A stretch of 64,000 nt of DNA from Deferribacteres bacterium (GTDB taxonomy: Bacteria > Zhuqueibacterota > Zhuqueibacteria > Zhuqueibacterales > Geothermadaptataceae). A program made the translations under genes and the position numbers. Under the pieces are notes generated by a model. It had not been told where the DNA came from. It saw nothing but the letters and a program-made list of their open reading frames with translations, and searched no databases. How positions within the stretch are numbered: the first letter of the stretch is position 1; each line of letters begins with the position of its first letter. Below are positions 1 to 9,142 of this stretch, in pieces. The stretch spans positions 504,634 through 568,633 of the forward strand of contig JACKDF010000003.1 in assembly GCA_020633655.1 (NCBI GenBank). Direction: 5' to 3'.

Positions 1-2759
1 TATGGCTCAAACTTCAATTGATCGGCTTCCATCTTGCGGAAATCGAGTACCTGGTTGACGAGACGCAGTAAACGGTGTGCATTCCTGTTAACAAGATTAA
101 GTGGTTGAACAAGTCGTTTGTCCAAATAAGATGATTGCAAAATTTTCGCTATCGGTTCCACAATCAACACAAGTGGTGTTCGTAATTCGTGGGAAATATT
201 GGCGAACAGCCGAATTTTGGTTTCCGATATTTCACGAATTGTCTTATTTCGCTTAAAGAGAAATATGATCGATGCGGCGATGATCGATAAGAGCAGAAAA
301 ATGAGCAGAATGAACCAGGTCCGCTGCCAAACCGGGTACTCCACGAAAAATGCGACCTGGGCTGGAGAAGCGTCAACGTTCAAATCCATATCCCGGGCTT
401 TTACGCTAAACGTATGCTCTCCCGGAGCAACGGCCAGGAATATATCGCTGGTTTTATTGGAGAAAGAAGACCATGGATTGTCGTCAATTCGATAGGTGTA
501 TTGTAGATTACTGGTCGGCGTGGTTTTCCATGGATCATTTCCTATCCATGATAACATAACATTGCCATATTCTGAAATTTTTTCCTGGGAAAAAGTGATC
601 TTCGTTTCAGGTGCAGTCTTATCCGGAAAATATTTTATAACTCTGAATTGCTCATAAAAATTAGGGGAGAGTTTTTTATCAAGGAGTGATTTTCGATACC
701 AAACAGGCGGATTTTGATTAATCCAAAAACTGCCATCCCGTGTTTTATTAATCGAAATTCCATCACGAAAATTTTTAAAAAATCCCTTAAAGCCACTCGG
801 CATCCAGCTTTCACCATCAAAATGGGAAATATCCTTGTCACTTGTAACCCAAACGCTGCTCCCGGAATCCGCGTAAATATTGATAATCGCATTGCTGGAC
901 AAGCCATTATTTGTGGTGAAATGATACCATTTTGCCTCCGCTTCTTTTCGCCAAAACAAACCATTGGTTCTTGTACCAATCCATAAATCACCGTTGGGTG
1001 CCGTCTTCATGCAGTCGATGAAGCTTCCATCTAATTCTGGCGGATCGGTGATATTTTGCCACTTATTTGAATTGGGATCGAAGCTATAAAATCCCAGCTG
1101 ACCGGCCCAAATCACCCCATCCTTCGTTTGACTGATTCCATATACAGAACCCAGATGAAAATTTTGATCCGGATGATGGTATTCAAAGACAATACTATCC
1201 GGATTTTCGTAATCGATATTTTTATAGCGAACAAAACCGCCGCGTTGTCCTTTTTCTGGCAAAAAATCAGAGCTGCTGCCAAACCATAGAGAGCCATCAA
1301 TGGCCTCCAGCCCAGCACGCCTGTCGATGCACCAGCCAAGCTGCGGATGCAGTTGTTTTATCCACTTTGTTCCGTTAAAAAATGCCGTCGCAGCTATTTG
1401 TTGATGACTGCCATAAATCCAGATTTTACCACCTTTTGTCGCCATCGCCGCTATCGGTGAATCGAGAACGCCATGGGATTTATTGTATCGTATCCATCGT
1501 TGAGTGGCCTGCTGATATTGAACGATATTGCCATCAAAAGAAATAAACCAGTAATCCCCGGAGGCATCTTCTGTCTGAAAATTAAGTCCTTTATAGGTCG
1601 CCCATGTTTGCCTGGACAGGTCAATTTTCCAAACCTCGTTACTCAAGCCAATAAGCCATAAACTCTCGTCGGCCGACTGATAAATAACCAGACGATTTGA
1701 GGAGAATGGAAACGTTGGACTTTCATACATTTTCCATTCGCCTTTATGTTCAATAAATATCCGTCCGAGTCCCGCCAGGCAGATACTGCCATCTTGCAGC
1801 TCCAGAATATCTGTGTAAAATTCATCAATATAAAATTGATCTTTTAGATTTGTATGTTTCCACTCTGTTCCCTCAAAAACATTTATTCCGCCGTCATATT
1901 CTGAGCTGGCAATATAAATACTGCCATCATGCTTCTTTTTAATCATGGGATATTTAAGAGGGGAAAATTTTGGTTCCGTATCTATTCTTTTCCACCCGGA
2001 GATCGCATTCGGACCGTCTTCATTAAGTTGGCATCGATATACTTTTCCATCGCGCAATCCGAGCCACATTTCATCCTGGTTATCCGCAAAAATACTGTAG
2101 ACATCAAACTCCTTCAGCGCATCCACAGCTTGGTCTCGTCCGCCCACGTTTTTCAGAATGATATTCGGTTGATATAGCGTGAGGCTACCGTTTTTAAGTT
2201 GAATTAGACCTTTTTTTGAGCCAATCCAAATACTGCTGTCCGAACTTTGAAGAATTGGTATTTTGTTATAGAAATAGATGGAAGGATCGCCAAACTCGAG
2301 GTTCACATCAAGTTTGTGCCATTGTGCCTCAACAAATCGAAAGATACCTTTACTTGTTGCAGCATATAGTACATCATCTTTTGTACTGTACAATGAAACA
2401 ACCGGTATGTCAGAAGAATCTTTCTGGAGTGGATAATAATCCCATTGCAGTCCATCATACCGCATTACACCGCCGGAAACACCAAACCACATAATTCCGT
2501 TCGCATCTTCGACCACGCATCTGCAATCGCGCCCAACCAGTTCCGGGTAACTGCGCCAGCGCCATGTTTCATCGAAGGGATTGGAGAAGGAAGGTTTGTA
2601 AGGGGAAAATTTCTCTATACCATTCGCGGTGATCGGGAGTCCCTGCAACACAAACAGCAGAAGCAGGAACAAAAACGGAACGCCTCCTTTGTCGCCAATT
2701 TTGTAGCGCCCGTTAAGGAAAACAGCCGTGGATGAGGTTTTATTTTTCTTGAATGGCAT
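1..2759 (-). CDS. Hybrid two-component sensor kinase with beta-propeller sensor, C-terminus outside window
   Basis: The gene starts at ATG 2759 and stays open to the window edge, giving at least 919 residues. An N-terminal hydrophobic segment lies near residues 27-45. A long periplasmic region follows with repeats of the Reg_prop type (for example the IMWFGVSGGVMRYDG stretch near residues 88-103), then a Y_Y_Y domain near 740-790, a transmembrane helix near 813-835 and a HisKA box FANISHELRTP with phospho-acceptor His857. The end of HisKA is at the window edge, so ATPase, receiver and output domains are not seen. Such proteins in Bacteroidota sense glycan fragments in the periplasm. The gene begins 1 bp after the GH92 stop codon, so it is the last visible gene of the rhamnose operon and probably regulates it or a linked glycan locus. 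Confidence 0.93.
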   Translation of the reverse strand, partial: MPFKKNKTSSTAVFLNGRYKIGDKGGVPFLFLLLLFVLQGLPITANGIEKFSPYKPSFSNPFDETWRWRSYPELVGRDCRCVVEDANGIMWFGVSGGVMRYDGLQWDYYPLQKDSSDIPVVSLYSTKDDVLYAATSKGIFRFVEAQWHKLDVNLEFGDPSIYFYNKIPILQSSDSSIWIGSKKGLIQLKNGSLTLYQPNIILKNVGGRDQAVDALKEFDVYSIFADNQDEMWLGLRDGKVYRCQLNEDGPNAISGWKRIDTEPKFSPLKYPMIKKKHDGSIYIASSEYDGGINVFEGTEWKHTNLKDQFYIDEFYTDILELQDGSICLAGLGRIFIEHKGEWKMYESPTFPFSSNRLVIYQSADESLWLIGLSNEVWKIDLSRQTWATYKGLNFQTEDASGDYWFISFDGNIVQYQQATQRWIRYNKSHGVLDSPIAAMATKGGKIWIYGSHQQIAATAFFNGTKWIKQLHPQLGWCIDRRAGLEAIDGSLWFGSSSDFLPEKGQRGGFVRYKNIDYENPDSIVFEYHHPDQNFHLGSVYGISQTKDGVIWAGQLGFYSFDPNSNKWQNITDPPELDGSFIDCMKTAPNGDLWIGTRTNGLFWRKEAEAKWYHFTTNNGLSSNAIINIYADSGSSVWVTSDKDISHFDGESWMPSGFKGFFKNFRDGISINKTRDGSFWINQNPPVWYRKSLLDKKLSPNFYEQFRVIKYFPDKTAPETKITFSQEKISEYGNVMLSWIGNDPWKTTPTSNLQYTYRIDDNPWSSFSNKTSDIFLAVAPGEHTFSVKARDMDLNVDASPAQVAFFVEYPVWQRTWFILLIFLLLSIIAASIIFLFKRNKTIREISETKIRLFANISHELRTPLVLIVEPIAKILQSSYLDKRLVQPLNLVNRNAHRLLRLVNQVLDFRKMEADQLKFEP

Positions 2760-2760
2760 A

Positions 2761-5061
2761 TTATCTGGATGGATTCTCTGATAATTTTAAAGCCAAATTT
2801 CCACCATTGACAATCGATGAATGGCGAAGACGAAGTGTTTTCAATGGCTTGTCGTTCCATTGTGCACCAGTAATGTAAAGACCGTTTGGCGTATCTTTTT
2901 CGCTGGTGATGACGAACTTTTTTCCGGGATAGTATTTAGGATGCAGGTTAATTGTGATTTTTTCAAAAAGAGGCGAACTGATTTCGTACTCAGGGTTTTC
3001 TTCGGTACCACCATTCATCTGGAAAAGCCCGAGCTTCATGAGCACAGCGAGGCTGCCCATCAAACCTTGATCTTCATCTCCGTTATATCCTGTTGCTGGA
3101 GTCAGCCCACTAAATGCCGCCTCAATGACTTTATTGGACCAATACTGCGTTAATTCCGGACGATCCAGTTGATTAAAAACGAAGGCTGTTTGAATAGATG
3201 GCTGATTGCCATAGTTGATCGGAATGCGACTGTATTCCGGATGCATCTCACGGTCGTGTGAATTGCCGGCGGTGAATCCAAGCTTCATGGCATCTTCAAA
3301 CTGGGCATTCAGTCTTGCCGCCGCACGATCTTCCCCCCCCATCAGCTTTGCTAAACCTGCCATATCGTGGGGTACGAACCACGTCGATTGCGCTGCATTT
3401 GATTCGTTAAAACCATGCTCGTACTGGTAAATATCGAAAGGCTCACGCCAATCGCCTGTCACATTTTTTGGTCGCATCCAACCGCTGTTTTCGTCGAATA
3501 CATTGCGATAATTCTGCGATCGCTGCATTAAATTCAGAAATTCGGAAGTATGTTCCAGTTTTTTTGCAAACTGCGCCAGTGTCCAGTCCTGATAGGCATA
3601 TTCCATCGTCAGACTGGCGCCGTCCTGATGGTAGCCAAATTCGCCTTCAGGGATGGGATACGGCACGAAACCATTTTGTAAATAATAACCAAATCCGCCC
3701 CCCTTGGAAGTCTGGTGCTCATACCCGGCCTTTTCCATAATCCCACCGGGAGAATGATTTTTCTTTAAAGCTCGAAAGATGTTTTCCAGGTCGTTTTCGA
3801 CGATTCCTTTCTGAATCGCGCTAACGATAAATGGCGTCGCCGAGGCACCAGTCATGACGAAAGTATAATTCCCCCCCGACGGTCCACGCGGAATCATGCC
3901 ACCGTCTTCGTAGTATTGCATTAATGAACGGACAAACTCTTCCATAATATCAGGATATGCAAGTCCCCAAAGCGTATTAATCGTCCACTGCGCCCCCCAA
4001 AAGGAATCCGAATTGTAGTGATTAAACAGTGGCGTTCCTTTTTCATCCAGTGGCAATTGACCGATGCGAAAGTGATCCCCTGTGTTATCGGGATAAGCGC
4101 CGTTTACATCGCTAATGATGCGGCGACCTTGTAGCGCATGCCAAAGATCGGTATAAAATCGGCGCTGGCTTTTTTCTGTATTTCCTTCAATTTTTATGCG
4201 GCTGAGCAAGGTGTTCCATTCTTCTTTTGCTTCCAGTGTCACGTGCTCAAAATTCCAATGGGGCAATTCGGCTTTTATATTTTTAGCTGCATTTTCAGTT
4301 GATGTGTAAGAAATTCCGGCTTTCATCAAGACTGCCTCGTCATCCCTATGGAGCACAGCGAGATAATTACCCGATTTTTGATCGTGGATAAGCGAATCGA
4401 CAGTTGTATTGAATTCAATCTGAAAAAAGACAGTTAAAGGCTTTGGCCGTCGCTTGGTTGGCGAATTAACGAATTTACCAATTAATCGCCGATCAGCTGT
4501 TTTTTCAAGGGTGCCATCAATCAATTCACATGGACCGAAAATTCCGTTTAAATTAAAAAGGATAGCCGGCCTGTCATTCCCCGAAAAAAGGTAGCGATGA
4601 AATCCGACGCGTTTAGTACTTGTCAGTTCTGCAGAAATGCCGTACCTGTCAAGTTCGACATAATGATAGCCCGGCGTTACTTTTTCGCTATCGTGACTGA
4701 ATTTGGAGGTGTAATCCGTAAAGAGGGATTGCGCTTGGGAGGCATTAAACTGAACCGGCATGACAGAAAGCCCTGAAATTTGCCATGCATGAATGTGACT
4801 AAATCCCTGAATCGTTTCTGTGTTATAACGGTAACCACTGCCCCAGGCACCGTTCACTTCTGTATCCGGACTCAAATTGACCATCCCGAAAGGGCGACAG
4901 GCGGAGGAAAAGAAAAACCAGCGTGAATTTTCAGTATCCAAAAGTGGATAAACGAGATCAACCGGTTTAACGGTAGCAGAGTTTGCTGTTGGTGATTGCG
5001 TACTACAGCCAAAGAGAATCAGAATGAATACCAAGACAAAATATTTTTTAATCCGTGTCAT
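2761..5061 (-). CDS. GH92-family glycoside hydrolase lipoprotein (alpha-mannosidase-like)
   Basis: 766 residues. A lipoprotein signal peptide ends in LFGC with Cys19. The N-terminal domain carries the GH92 pattern RPFGMVNLSPDT followed by FSHIH near residues 87-91, and the C-terminal part carries GDEDQGLMGSLAVLMKLGLF, equivalent to the family's GN.DCGQMSAWYVFSALGFY block. Characterised GH92 enzymes are calcium-dependent exo-alpha-mannosidases acting outside the cytoplasm. Here the usual SHTHLSG motif reads SHIHAWQISG, so substrate range may differ. It is encoded between the rhamnose aldolase and a hybrid sensor kinase, with one base before the kinase start, which suggests that it trims a rhamnose-linked glycan or glycoprotein. 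The fold assignment is firm; mannosidase activity is inferred. Confidence 0.88.
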   Translation of the reverse strand: MTRIKKYFVLVFILILFGCSTQSPTANSATVKPVDLVYPLLDTENSRWFFFSSACRPFGMVNLSPDTEVNGAWGSGYRYNTETIQGFSHIHAWQISGLSVMPVQFNASQAQSLFTDYTSKFSHDSEKVTPGYHYVELDRYGISAELTSTKRVGFHRYLFSGNDRPAILFNLNGIFGPCELIDGTLEKTADRRLIGKFVNSPTKRRPKPLTVFFQIEFNTTVDSLIHDQKSGNYLAVLHRDDEAVLMKAGISYTSTENAAKNIKAELPHWNFEHVTLEAKEEWNTLLSRIKIEGNTEKSQRRFYTDLWHALQGRRIISDVNGAYPDNTGDHFRIGQLPLDEKGTPLFNHYNSDSFWGAQWTINTLWGLAYPDIMEEFVRSLMQYYEDGGMIPRGPSGGNYTFVMTGASATPFIVSAIQKGIVENDLENIFRALKKNHSPGGIMEKAGYEHQTSKGGGFGYYLQNGFVPYPIPEGEFGYHQDGASLTMEYAYQDWTLAQFAKKLEHTSEFLNLMQRSQNYRNVFDENSGWMRPKNVTGDWREPFDIYQYEHGFNESNAAQSTWFVPHDMAGLAKLMGGEDRAAARLNAQFEDAMKLGFTAGNSHDREMHPEYSRIPINYGNQPSIQTAFVFNQLDRPELTQYWSNKVIEAAFSGLTPATGYNGDEDQGLMGSLAVLMKLGLFQMNGGTEENPEYEISSPLFEKITINLHPKYYPGKKFVITSEKDTPNGLYITGAQWNDKPLKTLRLRHSSIVNGGNLALKLSENPSR

Positions 5062-5149
5062 TGTATTTATCGTTTTTATAATTCACAAGATTTTACGTAA
5101 TGTATAGCACTTTTCGAGGAATTCGCTTTGATTTCAAAAACCGCTTCAT

Positions 5150-6433
5150 TTAACCAAAAAATTTTTCATTTAAATCTGCAATTTCCTGGTTGCCGATTTT
5201 AACACACTCACCAATGTCTTTCGAGGCAATTAGAGAATTTGCGCTGAACTCGGCGACTTCCAGTCGGTCAAACGCCTCCAGGCTGCTCTTGCCGGTCGTC
5301 AGAAGACAATCGTTTTGAATGAGCAACACATTGATGATATCGGACAGGGAATTTGCCACTTCTTCCGGTTCATTGTACTGTTTTCCGTATACAATTTTAG
5401 GAATATCGCGTAAGACGACATAACTCTCCGGAATCGTCCGTGTCTCAAAAAACTGTTCGGATATGGCGTAAGCTGTGACACCGGGAGACTGTGCCGTAAT
5501 AATCGAACGTATTGCAGGATGCTTCTTATAAATGGCTTGATGCAGCAGGACCGATCGGCTGGGATTTTTGCCCATTTCACGCATTCCATCGCGAATCAGA
5601 ACAATATCTTCAATATCGATGCTGCGTCTTCCCAGACCCGATGGTGTAATAAGAAAACTGGTGTCGTCAATTCGTGCGGAAGCAACTCCTTCGGTACTGA
5701 TCATCAACCCTCTGTCACAGGCACGATGCACAATATCGACGATCTGGCTTCGCAGTTCTCTTTCCACACTGGTATGCTCTGCAAGCTCAAATTCCGGCAA
5801 ATGATTACGACGATGATCGAAAAACGAAATTTGTTCCTCGGTCAGAGTGGTAATGTCGCCGATTCGCCGTGCCTGCATGATCGTCCGCGCACAAAATTCC
5901 AGCGTTTCCAGGCGGTGAAACGCATTCAACAAATCTGAACCACCTGTTGCAACACCGTGGTTTTCCAACAAAACGACATTAAAACCTTTAGCAAAAGTTG
6001 CAGCAATGTTTTCCCCTAATTGTTCGCTGCCAGGTAAAGCATAGGGCGCATAACCAACCATGCCGCAGACACGTTTTGCCTGTGGAATAATATTGGTGTC
6101 GGGGATTTGGCGAACGATGCTGAAGGAAACCAGCGCAGGCGGGTGCGCATGCACAATTGCATTGATGTCTGCCCGTTTTTTGTAGATCGATTTATGAAAC
6201 GGGAATTCAGAAGAAGGTCGGTGTTTACCCTCAATCGTGCCGTCCGCTTTAACACACATAATGTCGCCGGGAGTCAGTTTCCCTTTATCGATTCCCGCCG
6301 GTGTAATCCAAATGTCCCCGTTGAGATCTTTGATCGACAAATTCCCGCCGGAGAGCGTGGTCATCTTGTTGTTGTAAATGCGATTCATAATCCGCACGAG
6401 TTGTTCCCGTGGATGCAGAAGATGGAACTTCAC
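5150..6433 (-). CDS. Tandem class II aldolase/adducin-domain protein, probable rhamnulose-1-phosphate aldolase
   Basis: 427 residues made of two class II aldolase (adducin) domains, about 1-200 and 225-410. The first has the catalytic signature: Glu76 in SSEFPFH, zinc ligands His95 and His97 in HAHPP and His159 in LLENHG. The second aligns along its length but reads ITAQSP and LIQNDC at those places, so it has lost the zinc ligands and is probably structural. Position between a LacI regulator (4-bp ATGA overlap) and GH92 in the rhamnose operon makes cleavage of rhamnulose-1-phosphate to DHAP and L-lactaldehyde the likely job. Classical RhaD has one domain and about 270 residues, so an alternative is a related fuculose- or sugar-acid aldolase. 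Confidence 0.85.
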   Translation of the reverse strand: MKFHLLHPREQLVRIMNRIYNNKMTTLSGGNLSIKDLNGDIWITPAGIDKGKLTPGDIMCVKADGTIEGKHRPSSEFPFHKSIYKKRADINAIVHAHPPALVSFSIVRQIPDTNIIPQAKRVCGMVGYAPYALPGSEQLGENIAATFAKGFNVVLLENHGVATGGSDLLNAFHRLETLEFCARTIMQARRIGDITTLTEEQISFFDHRRNHLPEFELAEHTSVERELRSQIVDIVHRACDRGLMISTEGVASARIDDTSFLITPSGLGRRSIDIEDIVLIRDGMREMGKNPSRSVLLHQAIYKKHPAIRSIITAQSPGVTAYAISEQFFETRTIPESYVVLRDIPKIVYGKQYNEPEEVANSLSDIINVLLIQNDCLLTTGKSSLEAFDRLEVAEFSANSLIASKDIGECVKIGNQEIADLNEKFFG

Positions 6434-7491
6434 TTTTTGTGTTTCCTTTCAAGATTTCTGTCATCAGGTTTGATTCTCTGGACACCGACATTCCGGTAGA
6501 TTATTTCGTGTTCAACCTCAACATGTATGGAATTGGTGCATTCCTTCTCTTCGTTCAGGCAGTCGATAAGCAGGTTGACAGCTTTTTCCCCCATTTCGTA
6601 AGGATTCTGATTCACCGAATAAAATGGAATACCAAGTCTGGAGATAATATGATTGTCGCCGAATTCCCCGAGTATAATATCCCCGGGAATGTTGTAGTTA
6701 CTTTCCAAAATTGCATTTCCGGCACCAAATGCGACAAGGCCGCCCATGCATACGACGGCATCGATGTCGGCACCATTTTGCAAAGCACGATACAGAACAT
6801 TGTGCGAGCTTTCAAAGGTGCGCCTCGTTTCCAAAACCAATTTCTCATCAATTGGGATATCGTTCATTTCAAGCGCCATTAAATAGCCATCAAACCTGTC
6901 CTTCGCTACCGGGATACCTCGATTTGGACCAATAAACATGATTTTCCTTCGCCCCGCTTGAATCATTTTATTGGTAAGCTCGAAGCCGGCACGCTTGTCA
7001 TCGATCGTAACCGAATTAAATTTGGAATTTTCAATTTTACGATCCCAGCAAACGATTTTAATGCCTTCACCATGCAGCCTTTTATATAAATCAAGATTTG
7101 TTGTCTCATTCACGGCATTTAATAAAATGCCATCCACATTGATATCCGAAAGGAACTCCAATTTGCGACGTTCATTTTCCGGATTTTCATCATGCACTAA
7201 AAGGATGGATTCAAATCCGTGCTTTGTTGCTGCTTCGTAGATCCCACGGGTGGCTTCTGAGAAAAAAGATATCCTTAAGTCCGGAATGATAACACCGAGA
7301 ATATTGCTCCGCTTGCTGATCAGGGATTTTGCGAGCAGGTTGGGCCGATATCCCATTTTATCCGCAATGCGTTTAATTTTGTCCTGCATCGCCACGGATA
7401 TATCCGAGCTTTTACGCAAAGCCTTCGATACGGTTGAGGGATCGACGCCAATTTCTTTGGCGATATCTTTAAGGGTTACCTTTTTTCTCAT
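6430..7491 (-). CDS. LacI-family transcriptional regulator of the rhamnose operon
   Basis: About 353 residues from ATG 7491; an in-frame TTG at 7497 is an alternative start. Residues about 5-52 form the LacI helix-turn-helix (VTLKDIAKEIGVDPSTVSKAL and the hinge GYRPNLLAKSL), followed by a periplasmic-binding-protein-like sugar domain from NILGVIIPD. Such proteins repress or activate sugar genes in response to a ligand. It lies inside the operon for rhamnose isomerase, permease and aldolase, and its stop overlaps the aldolase start by 4 bp, so autoregulation in response to rhamnose or an intermediate is likely. I saw no clear palindromic operator near the rhaI promoter. Confidence 0.92.
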   Translation of the reverse strand: MRKKVTLKDIAKEIGVDPSTVSKALRKSSDISVAMQDKIKRIADKMGYRPNLLAKSLISKRSNILGVIIPDLRISFFSEATRGIYEAATKHGFESILLVHDENPENERRKLEFLSDINVDGILLNAVNETTNLDLYKRLHGEGIKIVCWDRKIENSKFNSVTIDDKRAGFELTNKMIQAGRRKIMFIGPNRGIPVAKDRFDGYLMALEMNDIPIDEKLVLETRRTFESSHNVLYRALQNGADIDAVVCMGGLVAFGAGNAILESNYNIPGDIILGEFGDNHIISRLGIPFYSVNQNPYEMGEKAVNLLIDCLNEEKECTNSIHVEVEHEIIYRNVGVQRIKPDDRNLERKHKK

Positions 7492-7531
7492 CTGCAAAAA
7501 ATGTCGTTATACATTTAATCTCGATATTTCT

Positions 7532-7702
7532 TTAACTCGTCTGATTCATCCAGGTTGGGGCTGAGACAAACCAGATAATCGTTCCTAAAAGCATCAACCA
7601 CTTGCACATATCGAGGGTGATCGTACCAGAAAAAACCAACAAAGAAGGAACGATGGTCAAAATAAGACCGACATATGAAATAAGTTTTATGACCGCTTTC
7701 AT
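7532..7702 (-). CDS. Small two-helix membrane protein beside the permease
   Basis: A 56-residue reading frame starts at ATG 7702, overlapping the permease stop as ATGA, and ends at TAA 7532. The product has two hydrophobic stretches, about residues 4-25 (VIKLISYVGLILTIVPSLLVF) and 33-48 (CKWLMLLGTIIWFVSA), ending in WMNQTS. The 4-bp coupling, the membrane character and the short distance to the next gene support a real gene. From memory, similar short proteins occur beside sugar transporters in Bacteroidota-like genomes, but I know no assigned function. A permease accessory subunit or assembly factor is a reasonable guess. Confidence 0.75.
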   Translation of the reverse strand: MKAVIKLISYVGLILTIVPSLLVFSGTITLDMCKWLMLLGTIIWFVSAPTWMNQTS

Positions 7703-9111
7703 GCAATGGCCTCCTTTGTCGATTGATTTTTTGGCTGAATAATTTTACTCGAAACAATATAGACGAGGGCGGCAATAAACCAGCCGGGCAAACCAAGAAA
7801 AAAGATCTCCACACCAAAATACATGTTAAAGAAAAGCGCCGAAAGCAAAGTAAGCACCCAGGTTATTGCGGCTGAAGGATTAAAGTTCTTCTTAAAAACT
7901 TCTGCATAATTTGAACTCAGATTCAACTTTGGCAAGATATAAATATCGATGATTATCACAGCACCCATTGGCATGAGCACGAGACCATACAACGCAACGA
8001 ATTCCAGCAATTTCATAACAAGAGCCGGAAAAACTGCAGCCAAAGTCGTAATGCCGCCAACGACGGCTGTCACCCGCCATGTTTTCCATTGCGGTCTGAT
8101 GGCTTGTAATGCCAGTCCCGCACGATAAATGGTTGGATTCGCGGTTGTCCAGCCTGCGATGACAACACAAATCGCACCGGCAAGACCTGCCGCGCGAAAT
8201 GCAACTGGCCCGGGAGCGAATTCAATACTGTTTGCAGATTCAAGCAGGAATAAGGAATAAAGGATACCTGAAGCTACCCACGCGATATAATGTCCGAGAT
8301 ACATTCCCGTTGCTGAGGAGAGGCCATAATACCATTTCTTCGCATAGCGTAAAATAGACAGATCCGCCATACCGATATGCATCGCCATATTGCAGAACCA
8401 GGCAAAAAAGAGCACATGCCAGAAGGTAAATTTGCTCTGCCCTGCCAGTGGAACTCCAGTCCACATGGTGTCATTCGCTTTTGTCCAGAAATCGGAGACG
8501 GAATGCACACCTAAATCAGGCAGAACCGCAACGGCTGCAGCAATGAACACCATAATCATCCACGGCGCAGCGATATTTGCGAACTTGGATATTTGATTAT
8601 ACCCAAACATGGCAACAATCGTCGTGACGATTCCGACTCCAAGTACAATGATCACCCAGCTCAGGCTATTTGGCAACCAATCGTTCAAGGAAGGCATGGC
8701 CATATCGAATGGTATTCCAACGGCTGTCGCCGAAACAGCGATCATTGATCCCGCAAGGAAGCAAAACATGAGTGCGTTGACCAGATTATAAACCAGAGTC
8801 ACTTTCTTTCCGGATATTTTCTCCAGTAAATAATAAAGGGTTATCCTTTTATTCGCAGCGACCGGACCGGTAATAAACGCCCAACTTAAAACGGCCAAAA
8901 GATTCCCGAGAAATAATCCCCACAACAAATCGCTCGCCGTAACGCCGTGTGCAACGAAAAGCGGTCCGATCACAAACTCAGTGCCGGCGGTGTGTTCCCC
9001 TGCGTACATGCCGATAAAGCTTTTCCATCCTTTCAGGTTCTTCTCTGGAATGGGTGTCCTTTCGAACTCTTCAACTGAATTCAAATGTGCTAACAGTTTT
9101 TTCTTAAACAT
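7699..9111 (-). CDS. NCS1-type (purine-cytosine permease-like) transporter, probable rhamnose uptake
   Basis: 470 residues with about 12 hydrophobic helices. The N-terminus PEKNLKGWKSFIGMYAGEHTAGTEFVIGPL matches the start of the NCS1/cytosine-permease family, which usually moves nucleobases or vitamins with sodium or protons. A good ribosome site (AGGAG, 6 bp before ATG 9111) fixes the start. It follows rhaI by 31 bp and is coupled to the small membrane protein. Operon position, rather than sequence, suggests that the substrate is rhamnose or a related deoxysugar. Neither RhaT nor an ABC system is in the window. Confidence 0.85.
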   Translation of the reverse strand: MFKKKLLAHLNSVEEFERTPIPEKNLKGWKSFIGMYAGEHTAGTEFVIGPLFVAHGVTASDLLWGLFLGNLLAVLSWAFITGPVAANKRITLYYLLEKISGKKVTLVYNLVNALMFCFLAGSMIAVSATAVGIPFDMAMPSLNDWLPNSLSWVIIVLGVGIVTTIVAMFGYNQISKFANIAAPWMIMVFIAAAVAVLPDLGVHSVSDFWTKANDTMWTGVPLAGQSKFTFWHVLFFAWFCNMAMHIGMADLSILRYAKKWYYGLSSATGMYLGHYIAWVASGILYSLFLLESANSIEFAPGPVAFRAAGLAGAICVVIAGWTTANPTIYRAGLALQAIRPQWKTWRVTAVVGGITTLAAVFPALVMKLLEFVALYGLVLMPMGAVIIIDIYILPKLNLSSNYAEVFKKNFNPSAAITWVLTLLSALFFNMYFGVEIFFLGLPGWFIAALVYIVSSKIIQPKNQSTKEAIA

Positions 9112-9142
9112 AAAATCTCCTGTGTGAGACGCTGATCAATTT

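Noticed and set aside
1..2759. Frameshifted sensor kinase, suspected because only short frames end within this stretch
   Set aside because: The frame from ATG 2759 and the HisKA His codon at 191 are in phase; the gene is simply open at the window edge.
7515..7817. 100-codon frame across the small membrane protein and permease end
   Set aside because: It runs in another frame over two supported genes and has low-complexity, Arg/Cys/Phe-rich composition.
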